Assembly: GCA_036496805.1 (NCBI GenBank)
Contig: DASXKN010000026.1
Span: 310,001 to 374,000 of the forward strand
Origin: SZAS-103 sp036496805
GTDB taxonomy: Bacteria; Pseudomonadota; Gammaproteobacteria; Xanthomonadales; Xanthomonadaceae
Length of the DNA stretch: 64,000 nt
Direction of reading: 5' to 3'
A model generated the notes under the pieces. The model was not told the origin of the DNA, did not search any database, and worked only from the letters and a program-made list of their open reading frames with translations. The translations under genes and the position numbers were made by a program. Positions 7,749 through 17,272 of the stretch are shown one piece after another; the first letter of the stretch is position 1; each line of letters begins with the position of its first letter.

Positions 7749-8993
7749 TCACAGCGATGGTTGCCCAGCGGGGAATCCGGCCTCGAAGGTGATGAGGTCG
7801 CGGATCTCGGGCGTGCGCAGTCCGACCATCATCGGATTCCGGACGTTGGGCAGGAAGCACAGGTCGAACAGTTCCGTGATGTCGCCATCGAAACGGATCC
7901 ATTGCTCGACGTCGCCGCTGGTCAGCGAAACCAGCTGCACTCCGCACCACGGATCGACGTCGCGCTTGCCCAGTTCGGCGTCGAGCTGCAGGCCTTCGAA
8001 GCGCTGGTTGCGTGGCTTGGACAAGCCCACCGCTGCGGTGTTGCCGAAGATCGACAGCCCGCGCGGGAATCCGGGCAGGAACACCAGCGGCACGAACGCT
8101 TTCGCCTTGAAGTCGACCCACCCGAGGTAGCCGGTGCCGGCGTTGAGCAGCCACAGCTTGCCGTTGGCCCAGCGCGGTGAATGCGGCATCGACAGGCCTT
8201 CGCAGACGATCTCGTTGCTGTCGATGTCGATCACCACCCCGCCGTCCTCGCGGCGGTCGCGCCAGCCGTCGACCGCATCGGACCTGCACACGGCGGTGAC
8301 GTACTTCGGGGCGCCATCGACCATCGCCAGACCATTGAGATGACAGCGGTCCTCGGGTGCCAGCTTGCTGATGAAGTCCGGCTTCCAGATCGCCTTGAAG
8401 CTGTGGGTCAGGCTGAGCTCGGCGAGGCACGAGTACCTGGTGTTGATGAAGACAACCCTGCCGTCCTTGCGTATGCCAAGTTCATGGATGTCCAGGTCGC
8501 CGATCGTCTGCGCGTTGCGCGGGACGTAGCACTTGTCGAACTGGCCGTGGATGACCTCGTTCGGGCGCAGCACGTTCTCGAAGCGCCACAGCTGGTAGAG
8601 GCCGCCGAGATAGATGCGCTGTGCATTGCCGACGATGCCCATCGCGCGCTCGAAGATGCGCTCGAAGAACGACACGCGGCCGGACTTGTCGCTGCCGACC
8701 AGATACACGCGGCCGGTCTGGTAGGACGAGATCGCGAGCGACACGCCGCGACCGGCGAGCCATCCGGCCAGTCCGCGCGAACAACTCTTCTCGACCTTGA
8801 GGTTGAGCAGATTCACCGGCGGCTTCGTGGTCGCTGCTTCGGGCGCAGGCGCTGAAACGGACGCATCCGTCGCAGGAGCGGGGACCGGCTCTCCCGCATC
8901 GACCGACTCCAGGCCCGCTCCGCTCTCGTTCCTGTCGTTGCTGTCGTTGCTGTCGTGGATGCTGGTGCCGGATGTCTTGTCGTTGCTTGCCAT
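7749..8993 (-). CDS. TIGR03032/DUF4915-type uncharacterised protein
   Basis: A 414-residue protein. Residues 1-~65 are low-complexity (Asn-Asp-Ser repeats, then Pro/Ala). The rest matches my memory of the TIGR03032 family: LYQLWRFEN, RCHLNGLAMVDG, GLSMPHSPRW, LPGFPRGLSIFGN, VGLSKPR and the C-terminal DLCFLPNVRNPMMVGLRTPE. The family has a beta-propeller-like repeat character and no established function. I place the start at 8993: GGAGGA stands 5 bases before that ATG. The longer open frame back to 9128 would cross the terminator of the upstream autotransporter gene. It is on the same strand as the autotransporter but separated from it by that terminator. Confidence 0.8.
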   Translation of the reverse strand: MASNDKTSGTSIHDSNDSNDRNESGAGLESVDAGEPVPAPATDASVSAPAPEAATTKPPVNLLNLKVEKSCSRGLAGWLAGRGVSLAISSYQTGRVYLVGSDKSGRVSFFERIFERAMGIVGNAQRIYLGGLYQLWRFENVLRPNEVIHGQFDKCYVPRNAQTIGDLDIHELGIRKDGRVVFINTRYSCLAELSLTHSFKAIWKPDFISKLAPEDRCHLNGLAMVDGAPKYVTAVCRSDAVDGWRDRREDGGVVIDIDSNEIVCEGLSMPHSPRWANGKLWLLNAGTGYLGWVDFKAKAFVPLVFLPGFPRGLSIFGNTAAVGLSKPRNQRFEGLQLDAELGKRDVDPWCGVQLVSLTSGDVEQWIRFDGDITELFDLCFLPNVRNPMMVGLRTPEIRDLITFEAGFPAGQPSL

Positions 8994-9075
8994 GTGTTCC
9001 TCCGCCATCGGGCGGTCGCCTTGAACCGCCATCTTGTTCTCATTCCGTCTTCCGCGCCGCGCATGGGGCGTCGCC

Positions 9076-9114
9076 AAAAAACAACCCCGACGGGCCTGTG
9101 CCGCCGGGGCTGTT
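9076..9114 (-). terminator. Rho-independent terminator of the autotransporter gene
   Basis: Read on the minus strand, AACAGCCCCGGCGG pairs with CCGTCGGGGTTGTT around a 7-base loop and is followed by a run of six T. It lies 20 bases after the autotransporter stop codon. Confidence 0.85.
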
Positions 9115-9134
9115 TCCACCCACCGCATACACTC

Positions 9135-12100
9135 TTACCAGCTGTAGCGCAGTCCGAGCTGTCCGCCGGCCACGCTGCTCAGGGCGCCGCCGTCCTGCCA
9201 ATTCACGCCACCGAACACCGACAGCTTGCCGGCACGCATCGCCAGGCCGCCTTCGGCCAGCGCACTCGTACCCTTGGTGCTGGTCGATCCGGAAAACGCG
9301 CCGTTGATGGTGAAGCCGTTGTCGCCATCGAACTCGCGCACCACGCTTGCCGATGCATACGGCGTCCAGGTCGCGCTGCCCGACGCGATGTCCTTGCTGA
9401 GCAGCAAACCGGCGCGGCCGCGCGAGGAGGTGCCACCGTCCGGCGTGAAGCCGACCAGCGCGCCGGTGATGGTATCGACGTGGTTCACCGTGGTGCGGGT
9501 GTATTGCAGTTGCGGCACGAGCTTGATGCCATCGCCGGGCGTCCATGACCAACCCAGTTCGCCGTTGAACGCATCGGCTCTGCCGTTCGCGCGCGATTCG
9601 CCGACAACCGAATCAAGCCGTGCATCGAAACTCATCTGGCGATACGACGCGTCGAGATAGAAACCGTTCGAACCGATCCATGTCGCATAGGCACCGCGCG
9701 TGTCGCCTGTGATCTTGTTCCTGCCTGCAACGCCCACTCCGTCGAGGTGCTGGCTGGCCTGCGCCTCGCCGAGCAGCAGGCCGACGCTGAAGCCGTCGGA
9801 GATTCCGAAATCCACGCCCAGTTCCTGACCGGAATTGTCCTGGTCGAACGCGACGTTGCCGCCCTGTCCGAAGTTGTCCGCGGTGTGCGTCGGATCGACC
9901 GTGCCGCTGTCGGAGAACGCGCGCGCCCAGGCCCCGACGCTGTCGCGCGATTGCGGATCGAGCACGCCCATGCGCTCGCGCCAGGTGCCGACCTCACTGC
10001 CCATCAGGCTTTGCACGCCCGGTGCGAACGCGGCAGCGAGCGAGCCCGAGTCGGTCAGCCCGGTGACCGCGACCCCCAGCGAGAACACGTCGGGATGGGC
10101 GTTGCTGGCGTCGATGACGCTGTTCAGGCTCACGCCCTGGACGACGAGGAAATTCTTGCTGGTGTCGAAGTGGACATCGCCGAGCACGAACGATCCAGCT
10201 GTGGAATCGCCGGTCACGTCGACGACCGGAACCGAACTCAAGGCTGTGGTCGGCAAGGTGAGCAGATTCACATCGACCGCCGTCACGCTGCCGGCCGCGA
10301 CGTTGCCGACGACATGCAGTGTGTCGCTGGCCCTGTGCAGGACATCCACGTCCACGCCGATCCTGCCGCTGCCGGTCCAGTCGCCGAGGACGGCGAGGGT
10401 GTCGGTCGGCGAGCCATTGCGGAAGTCGACGTTGCCGGTGTTGGTGAACGGATTCGGGTTGGCTGCACCCATGTCGATGAGGTTGGCTCCGGAAGCCAGG
10501 ATCTTGCCGCTGTTTGAAAACGAGTTGCCCAGCGTGCCGAAACCGCCCAGCGTCAGGGACGAGTTGTGCAGGTCGATCGTGCCGGCGTTGCTGATCGTGT
10601 CGTCGCCGGCACCGAAGTCGGTCGATGCGCCGATCACGTTCCAGGCGCCGCCGGTGTCGTTGTTCAAGGTGTCGTTGCCGCCGCCGGTGACGATCGCGCC
10701 GATGATCGAACCGGTGTTGACGATGCTGGCTGTCGCACCGCCGGACGAGGAAATGGCGATCCGCGTGCCGTCACCGTAAGCACCGATGGTGCCGCTGTTG
10801 CTCAGTACGTTGTCGCCGCGGGAAATCATCGACACCGCTGTAGCCGTTGCCCCCGTACCGTAGGCGGCCGCGGCAATCGTCCCGCTGTTGTCGATCCGGA
10901 TGCCGTCATCCTTCCAGCCGGTCGCTTCGATGCCGATGGCCGTGGCGGTGGTGGTGCCCGTCGCCTTGGCCAGGATGCGGCCCTGGTTGTCGACCGTTGC
11001 CGCCATGTTGCCGGTGCTGGCGTTGCCGTAGGCACCGGCGATGAACACGCCGCTGGCACTGGCGACCTCGCCGGTCGCCACGGCGCTGATGCTGCCACTG
11101 TTCTGCAGCGTCGCGTAACCATAGAGGCTGTTGTTCAATGCGCCGACGGCGCGTGCGGCATCCGCATCGACGAGTGCGCTGATATGCCCGCTGTTGGTGA
11201 TTCCCGAGCCGAACGCGCCGAGAACCGTGGCGCCGTAGGCGTAGCCCGCGCCACCCTGTGCCGTCGCAGCAGCCGTGATCGCGCCGCTGTTGTCCAGCGC
11301 CGCCACGCCGCCGTTGGGGGTCAACGTACCAGGGTACTGGCAAGTGCCGCTGCTGCAGTCGACGTAGTACAACTGACGTAGCCCCAGCAGGTAGGCGCCG
11401 ACCGCGAACGCATTGCCGTGATCGGCCGTGGCGGCAGACCCGATGATCCCGGTGTTGGAGGTGGAAGCAACGACCACGGCTGTCGGATTGGTGGTCATGT
11501 CGCGCACGTAGGTGCCGAATGACGTGGCATGGCCGTACTGCGCCGTGGCACTGGCCTCGATGTCGCCATGGTTGATTACCGAGCCCGCCGCATCGGTGGA
11601 GTAGGCGCCGATGGAGGCGCCCCATGCCTTGGCCATGCCGGAGCTGGCGTTCGCCCCACCGTCCGCATTGGCGACCGCCTGCGAGACGATGCTGCCGGCG
11701 TTGTAGATGACGGCTTGCGTCGCTCCGTAGGCCTTGGCGCCCATGGCGAACGCGCGTCCGCCATACTCGTCGCCCAGCAGGCTGCCTGTGGTCGCCGATG
11801 CCACCAGATGGGCTCCCGCATCGTTGACGACATGGGTGTAGTACTTGCCGCGGGCGCTCACACCATAGGCGCTGACATCGCCGAGTTCGCTGCTGGCAAC
11901 GGCGGAGATGGTGCCAGCGTTCTCGACCACCGCATGGTACTTGGCATAGGCACTGACGCCGGTCGCGCCCGCACCCGCATCGAAAAAAGTGACGCCGTGA
12001 TCGGTCACCGCGCGCGCCGAAATGTCGCCGCGGTTCACCACGGAAACGTTGCCCCTGTAGTTGGCCTTGGCATCAACGCCCATCGCACCACTGGCCCCGG

Positions 12101-13970
12101 TGTAGCCGTATATGCCGTTGTCATAGGCGTGAGCATGGCTGTAGGCGGCAATATGGCCATCGTTGACCACGCTGATGCCGTAGGTTCCTCCCGCCTGGAC
12201 CGCAACCGACTGTGCGATGCCGAAGAGGTTCGTCTCGGCCGTGGCGTAGATGGTTGCACCCGCGGCGTTGTCGAGGGTGGAACTCGATCCGAAGACATCG
12301 AGGGCGGTCGCGACGGCGGTGTAGCCTCCCTCGATGGAAGCGTGCGCCTCGATGGTGCCGAAATTGCTGACGCTGGCTCCGCCGGAGCCATACGCGAATC
12401 CGTACACGTGCGCAGCGGTTGCGTACGCAACGGCCGACGACACATTGGCGTAGCCCCTTCCACCCTGCGAGGTCGCGCCGATATCGCCGTGGTTGACGAT
12501 CACAGCCGTATTCCCGCTGTGAACGTAAGCCCCGGTCGTCACCGAGCTGCCTGCATCGGATTTCGCGCTGCTGGAAATCGAACCGCCGTTGTCGATTTCG
12601 GCATCGCCATAGCCATACGAACCGGATTGGGCAATCGCACCCCAGGCCGTGGCATAGCCCTGGCTGGCAACCGCGGACGCGCTGATATCGCCCGTGTTGC
12701 TGATCAGCGCCTCGCCTTTGCCGGAAGGATTCACCGCGCGCGCGCCGATCGCCTTGGCCACCAGGAAGCCGCTGGTGCCGTCGATGTCGGTTGTGGCGGA
12801 TGCCGTTACGGAAATCGCCCCGCTGTTGTTGACGACCGCGTTGCCTGTTGCGGCATTGGTGTAGACGCCGACCGCCACGGCTTCATATTGGCCGTAGGGT
12901 GCCAGGGTGCCATTGGCGTCCACCGTGATGGCGCCCGCGTTGGTCGTGGTCGCCGTCAGGAAAGACACGTTGACCAAGCCGGAAGCGATCGCCTGGCTGC
13001 CGGACGCCGTGGCGGAAATCGCGCCCTGATTGGTGGCGTCGGCGCTGTAGTAGCCGATGGATAGGACACCCGTGGCATCCGCCAGACCGGTGTCCGAGGT
13101 GGCACTGGCCTGGACGTCGCCGGCGTTGTAGAAGGTCGATGCCGTGGCATGGCTGTAAAGGTGGGCGCCGGTGGCCGAGGCGTTGCCGCCAGCAGCGGTC
13201 GCCGTGGCGCTCAGGTCGCCGTCGTTGCGCAGCTTGGCGACAGCCCCGCCCGCGACATAGGCACCGACCGCGACGCCATCGCCATTCAGTGCATCGGCAG
13301 TCGCGGAGATGGTGCCCGAAGCTTCGTTGTGCAGGTAGGCCCGGTGATTGGAGAGGTCTACCACGCCGTAGGCAGTCGCATGGGCCGCCGTGGCATTCGC
13401 TATGACGTTGCCGCTGGTGTCGACCCTGCTGATGAAAGCGTTGTGAGCATAGATGCCGACGGCATAGTACGTCCCGTTGACGTGGATGTTTTCGCTGGAC
13501 TGGACGACTGCGTGGCCATCGCTCACGGCGAACACGTCGCCACCGTTGACGACGGTGACGTCATCAACCCCGGCGATGTCCGGAGCGTCGGCACCGCGGG
13601 TATCGATGCTGCTGCCAGCGTTGACGATGGCCGGGACGTCGCCAGCCCGGCCATCCTCGCTACCCGCCAGTCCGAAAGACGAATGCACACTGGTGGGCAA
13701 CGGATCGCCCGCCACGACGGTCAGGTCGAACGGGGACAGGAAGCCGGCATCCGCGATGGGCTGACCGGAATCGCCATGGCGGGCCTGCGTGTTGCCGATA
13801 GCGGCGTGGCTGCCCGTGCCGGTCGCCCAACTGGCAACCGGCGCGCACAAGGTCAGCAGGGTGGCCGAGACGGCCAGGGCAGCGCGGATTGCCCGGCTGA
13901 TGGGCGCGATCGCCGGGCTCGGAAGCGGGTGTGTCTTGCGCATGGCCTGGTGTTGAATGGATTGGTTCAT
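9135..13970 (-). CDS. Large type Va autotransporter adhesin
   Basis: A 1611-residue surface protein. The first ~50 residues form a signal peptide with an extended N-region, an alanine/leucine core and a cleavage site near SWA. Residues ~60-1330 form a passenger built of many degenerate beta-helix units of ~20-30 residues following the pattern N-x-G-x-I-x-A-x-A (for example NQGAISATA, NAGTISAVA, NSGTIGAYG). The last ~265 residues form an autotransporter beta-barrel starting near GAWARAFSDSG and ending in the expected aromatic residue (GLRYSW). The start at 13970 has GGGGAAG before it; the open frame extends further upstream, but without signal-peptide character. No protease triad was seen, so an adhesin is the best guess. 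It is divergent from a LuxR-type regulator. Confidence 0.88.
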   Translation of the reverse strand: MNQSIQHQAMRKTHPLPSPAIAPISRAIRAALAVSATLLTLCAPVASWATGTGSHAAIGNTQARHGDSGQPIADAGFLSPFDLTVVAGDPLPTSVHSSFGLAGSEDGRAGDVPAIVNAGSSIDTRGADAPDIAGVDDVTVVNGGDVFAVSDGHAVVQSSENIHVNGTYYAVGIYAHNAFISRVDTSGNVIANATAAHATAYGVVDLSNHRAYLHNEASGTISATADALNGDGVAVGAYVAGGAVAKLRNDGDLSATATAAGGNASATGAHLYSHATASTFYNAGDVQASATSDTGLADATGVLSIGYYSADATNQGAISATASGSQAIASGLVNVSFLTATTTNAGAITVDANGTLAPYGQYEAVAVGVYTNAATGNAVVNNSGAISVTASATTDIDGTSGFLVAKAIGARAVNPSGKGEALISNTGDISASAVASQGYATAWGAIAQSGSYGYGDAEIDNGGSISSSAKSDAGSSVTTGAYVHSGNTAVIVNHGDIGATSQGGRGYANVSSAVAYATAAHVYGFAYGSGGASVSNFGTIEAHASIEGGYTAVATALDVFGSSSTLDNAAGATIYATAETNLFGIAQSVAVQAGGTYGISVVNDGHIAAYSHAHAYDNGIYGYTGASGAMGVDAKANYRGNVSVVNRGDISARAVTDHGVTFFDAGAGATGVSAYAKYHAVVENAGTISAVASSELGDVSAYGVSARGKYYTHVVNDAGAHLVASATTGSLLGDEYGGRAFAMGAKAYGATQAVIYNAGSIVSQAVANADGGANASSGMAKAWGASIGAYSTDAAGSVINHGDIEASATAQYGHATSFGTYVRDMTTNPTAVVVASTSNTGIIGSAATADHGNAFAVGAYLLGLRQLYYVDCSSGTCQYPGTLTPNGGVAALDNSGAITAAATAQGGAGYAYGATVLGAFGSGITNSGHISALVDADAARAVGALNNSLYGYATLQNSGSISAVATGEVASASGVFIAGAYGNASTGNMAATVDNQGRILAKATGTTTATAIGIEATGWKDDGIRIDNSGTIAAAAYGTGATATAVSMISRGDNVLSNSGTIGAYGDGTRIAISSSGGATASIVNTGSIIGAIVTGGGNDTLNNDTGGAWNVIGASTDFGAGDDTISNAGTIDLHNSSLTLGGFGTLGNSFSNSGKILASGANLIDMGAANPNPFTNTGNVDFRNGSPTDTLAVLGDWTGSGRIGVDVDVLHRASDTLHVVGNVAAGSVTAVDVNLLTLPTTALSSVPVVDVTGDSTAGSFVLGDVHFDTSKNFLVVQGVSLNSVIDASNAHPDVFSLGVAVTGLTDSGSLAAAFAPGVQSLMGSEVGTWRERMGVLDPQSRDSVGAWARAFSDSGTVDPTHTADNFGQGGNVAFDQDNSGQELGVDFGISDGFSVGLLLGEAQASQHLDGVGVAGRNKITGDTRGAYATWIGSNGFYLDASYRQMSFDARLDSVVGESRANGRADAFNGELGWSWTPGDGIKLVPQLQYTRTTVNHVDTITGALVGFTPDGGTSSRGRAGLLLSKDIASGSATWTPYASASVVREFDGDNGFTINGAFSGSTSTKGTSALAEGGLAMRAGKLSVFGGVNWQDGGALSSVAGGQLGLRYSW

Positions 13971-14426
13971 TGCTTCCCCGGTAATGGTGTCGATTGCGGG
14001 ACAAGCGATGTCCTGCATGAACTGTGGCAATTCGTCACGCTGTTTCCGCCGCTTCGGCCGTGAGGAAAGGGATGGCCTTGCCGCGAACCTCAGTGGATGC
14101 GACATCTCGTCGGCGCGACGACGGGCAGCGGCACGATAGGGCAGAGCAGGCGTGCCGGGGCGCGATGCAGTGCCGATACCCCCCGAGCCGGGGGGGCGCC
14201 GCGCATGCGGGTGGGGTCATCGTCGCCGGTTGCCGGCCCGCACGCACGATGACGTGCGATTACCGCACATCTGTGCGATGAGTTCTCCCGGGCCTGTATC
14301 ATCGCGACCGGAAATGTGACGCGTCGCCGTGTTCGTTGGCGACGCAGCCACCAGGCTTGCGCTCCAGGCCCGCTTCGCGCCTCCCGTTTTCTCCCCGACG
14401 CCATTCCCGATTCCCGCCGCATCGCC
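13971..14426. promoter_or_regulatory. Divergent regulatory region, autotransporter / LuxR-type regulator
   Basis: 456 bases with no convincing gene. It includes the C6-N5-G7 dyad at 14179-14196, roughly midway between the two start codons. Around 14240-14280 there are several short imperfect inverted repeats built on GCACGATGACGTGC and TGCGATTACCGCA. It must carry both promoters; I cannot place -35/-10 boxes with confidence. Confidence 0.5.
14179..14196. promoter_or_regulatory. C6-N5-G7 inverted repeat, possible operator
   Basis: Six C, GAGCC, seven G. This is the second copy of the dyad design seen at 6748-6764, with an identical spacer length and a preceding AT-containing ACCCCCC edge. It stands 210 bases before the autotransporter start and 230 before the regulator start. 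The function is inferred from position only. Confidence 0.4.
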
Positions 14427-17093
14427 ATGCTCGAAGCCGAATTCGTCCTCAAGACCACGCCGCCGCGCCTGCCGCGCACGGCGCTCGAACGCGACCGCCT
14501 TTCGCGCCTCTGGGACACCGTCAGCGACCGCACCGCGATCGCCGTCGTCGCTCCGGCGGGCTTCGGCAAGACCACCCTGCTCGCGCACTGGCGCCGTCGC
14601 TGGCTCGCCGACGGCGCGCTGGTCGCGTGGCTCACCGCCGATCGCAACGACGACCGCGCGCGCTTCACGATGGCGCTGCTGCACACGATCCGCGTCGCCA
14701 GCGGCCGCGCCGCGCTCGACACCTCGGCGGTCGAGAACGCCGCCAACACCGACCACGGCATCGATACCCTGACCGGCCTGCTCGCCGAGATCGCCAGCCT
14801 CGGCCGCCAGACCGTGCTGATCGTCGACGAAGCCGAACGCCTGCCCGACGCCAGCCAGCGCCTGCTCGCCTACCTGCTCTACAACGCGCCCTCGAACCTG
14901 CACGTCGCGATCGGCACGCGCACGCCGCTCGACCTGCGCACCAGCGAGATCGCCGCGCGTGGCTTGAGCGCGACGCTCAAGGTCGACGACCTGCGCCTGC
15001 AACTCGACGAGACGACGGCGATCCTCGAACGCCGCTTCGGCGAGCGCCTGAGCCTTGACGACGGCGTGCGCCTGCACGAAGCGACCGAGGGCTGGCCGAT
15101 CGGCCTGCAGCTCGCGATCGCGACGATCGAACCGGAGCACGACCTGTCGGCCGCGATCCGCTCGCTCTCCGGTCGCCAGGGCGACATCGAGCGCTACTTC
15201 ATCGAATCGCTGCTCGCGCGCCTGTCGCCTCCGCTGGCCGGATTCCTGGTGCGCGTGGCGATCCTCGACCGCATGGAAGCGGCGATGTGCGAGACGGTGA
15301 CCGGCTGCGCCTCGGCCACCGCCTTCCTCGAACAGCTCATGCTCGATACGCCGATGCTGGTCGTCGGCGAACAGCAGGGATGGCTGCGCCTGCACCCACT
15401 CGTGCGCGACTTCCTGCTCGGCCGCTTCGAGGCCTTGCCGCGCGAGGAACAGGCGGAACTGCACCGCCGCGCCTGCGACTGGTTCGCGGCGCACCAGCGT
15501 TTCCCGGAAGCCGCCTCGCACGCGCTCGCCGCGGGCGACGAGGCGCGCGCGCTCGAACTGGCGGTGAAGTCGCTGTGGACGCTGCGCACCCAGGGCAAGT
15601 TCGCCGAGGCGCAGGCGTGGCTCGCGCGGATCCCGCCGGAGAGCATTGCCAGCGACACCTACCTGCGCCTGATCGCGGCATGGGTGACCGCTCTCGGCGA
15701 AGGCAATGCGCGTGCCTATGAGGTCGCACGCGAAGTGCTCGCCGACGACGCGAACGATCCGCACACGCTGTTCATCGCCGCCCTGGTCGCCTCCAGCGCG
15801 ACCGGCTATTCCGACCACATCGGCCTGGTGCCCGACATCTTCGCGCGCTGGCCCGACGTGCCTGACTGCGTCACCGAACCGGTCTGCGCGCTCGCCTATC
15901 GCAACGGCCTGGCGAACCTGCAACTGCACACCGGCCATCCCGAGGCCGCGCGCCGCCTGCTCGGCATGGTGCCGCCCGATACCGATGGCGACAGCGCGAT
16001 GCTCGCGCTCTCGTACCGCACGATGCTGCTGGCGATGAGCCACATCTGGGAAGGCGATCCCGCGCAGGCCGAGGCGTTGCTGCGCCCGGCGCTGGAACAG
16101 GCCGAACGCGTTGCCGGCCGGCGCAGCATGGTCGCGAGCATGTTCGCCGCCGGCTACGCCGCCGCACTGGTGGACCGCGACCAGCCCGAGGCGGCGCGTG
16201 CCCTGCTCGCCAACCGCCTCGACGTGATCGAGCGCACCGGTTTCCCCGATGCGATCCTGCTCGCCTACCGCACCCTGACCTACGTCGCGCTCGGCCAGGG
16301 CGACGGGCGACGCGCACTCGGGCTGCTCGATGGCCTGGCCGCGCTCGCCGAACGCCGGCGCCTGCCGCGCATCGCGATGCATGCGCTGGCGATGCAGATC
16401 CGCGTCCATGCCCAGCGCGACTGCCTCGACACCGTCGCCCGCCTAGTCGCGCAGCTCGAAGCCCTGGCGCCCGAGTTCGAGCGCGCCGAATTCCGCCCCT
16501 ACCTGCCGCAATACCGCCTCGCGACAGCACTGGCGAAGGTGCAGGCGGCGCTGGCGCGCGGCGACCTCGACGCGGTCGAACCCGAGCTGCGCATCGCCGA
16601 TGCCTGCGCGACCGCGCTCCATCGCCGCCGCGACGCGCTGATGGCCAAGGCGCTGCGAGCGGTCTGGCTGAGAATGCGCAACGAGCCACAGGCGATGGCG
16701 GTGCTCGGCGAAGCGCAGCAGCTCGCCGCGATCGGCGGCAACGCACGCCTGCTCGCCGACACCCATCCGCTCGCCGCGCAGATGGCCGTCGAGTGGCATC
16801 GCATGACCACCGGCCTGCGCGTCGTGCGCGGTTCCGAACCAGCGGCAACATCCGCACCCTCCCCGGCTGCCGCACGCGCGACCTCACACCATTGCGGCCC
16901 GCTCACGCCGAAGGAATCCGAAGTCCTCGCCCTGCTCGACAAGGGCATGTCCAACAAGCAGATCGCCCGCGCCATGGACATCAGCGACGAGACCGTGAAG
17001 TGGCACGTCAAGAACCTGTTCCTGAAGCTGTCCGCGGGGACCAGGAAGCACGTGGTGGATCGCGCGAGGCTGCTGGGGTTGGTGGGAAGCTGA
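14427..17093 (+). CDS. MalT-like LuxR-family ATP-dependent transcriptional regulator
   Basis: An 888-residue regulator of the LAL/MalT type (STAND ATPase). The P-loop APAGFGKTTLL lies at residues 42-52 and a Walker B-like TVLIVDEAERL follows. Residues ~300-800 are helical repeats of the TPR/SHNi kind used for inducer sensing. A LuxR helix-turn-helix fills the last ~65 residues (LTPKESEVLALLDKGMSNKQ, then DETVKWHVKNLF). Such proteins typically oligomerise on binding inducer and ATP and then activate transcription. I chose the ATG at 14427 (MLEAEFVLKTTPPRLPR) because family members start just before the TTPPRLPR-like motif; an in-frame ATG at 14316 would add 37 unrelated residues. It probably controls the divergent autotransporter gene, by position. 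Confidence 0.88.
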   Translation: MLEAEFVLKTTPPRLPRTALERDRLSRLWDTVSDRTAIAVVAPAGFGKTTLLAHWRRRWLADGALVAWLTADRNDDRARFTMALLHTIRVASGRAALDTSAVENAANTDHGIDTLTGLLAEIASLGRQTVLIVDEAERLPDASQRLLAYLLYNAPSNLHVAIGTRTPLDLRTSEIAARGLSATLKVDDLRLQLDETTAILERRFGERLSLDDGVRLHEATEGWPIGLQLAIATIEPEHDLSAAIRSLSGRQGDIERYFIESLLARLSPPLAGFLVRVAILDRMEAAMCETVTGCASATAFLEQLMLDTPMLVVGEQQGWLRLHPLVRDFLLGRFEALPREEQAELHRRACDWFAAHQRFPEAASHALAAGDEARALELAVKSLWTLRTQGKFAEAQAWLARIPPESIASDTYLRLIAAWVTALGEGNARAYEVAREVLADDANDPHTLFIAALVASSATGYSDHIGLVPDIFARWPDVPDCVTEPVCALAYRNGLANLQLHTGHPEAARRLLGMVPPDTDGDSAMLALSYRTMLLAMSHIWEGDPAQAEALLRPALEQAERVAGRRSMVASMFAAGYAAALVDRDQPEAARALLANRLDVIERTGFPDAILLAYRTLTYVALGQGDGRRALGLLDGLAALAERRRLPRIAMHALAMQIRVHAQRDCLDTVARLVAQLEALAPEFERAEFRPYLPQYRLATALAKVQAALARGDLDAVEPELRIADACATALHRRRDALMAKALRAVWLRMRNEPQAMAVLGEAQQLAAIGGNARLLADTHPLAAQMAVEWHRMTTGLRVVRGSEPAATSAPSPAAARATSHHCGPLTPKESEVLALLDKGMSNKQIARAMDISDETVKWHVKNLFLKLSAGTRKHVVDRARLLGLVGS

Positions 17094-17272
17094 ACAAGTC
17101 GGGCGGTCTTCCCGGACGCCAACTGCGGCCACCGTCGCAACGGGGCTTCCGGGCAAGCCACGCGTGATAACACCGGCGCTTCCGCGGCCCTGCAGAAGCG
17201 CCCGGTCCGAAGATGTGTTTTCATGGGCGATGCTCTGAATCCGCGCCAGGGACGGAACAGAGGGCCGATGCC

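Noticed and set aside
8900..8990. Repeated TGTCGTTGC units as a possible CRISPR-like or regulatory array
   Set aside because: They are short and encode the Asn-Asp-Ser repeats at the N-terminus of the TIGR03032-type protein; there are no spacers.
11529..13064. 511-codon open frame opposite the autotransporter passenger
   Set aside because: Its regular look comes from reading the beta-helix repeats on the other strand; no start signal.
9135..14105. Autotransporter start at 14105 instead of 13970
   Set aside because: The first 45 residues are Arg/Pro-rich and would precede the signal peptide; the ATG at 13970 has a good ribosome-binding site.
14217..16409. 730-codon open frame opposite the LuxR-type regulator
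   Set aside because: Arg/Gln/Gly-rich translation with no recognisable motif, opposite a gene with clear P-loop and HTH. In DNA of this GC content such antisense frames are expected.
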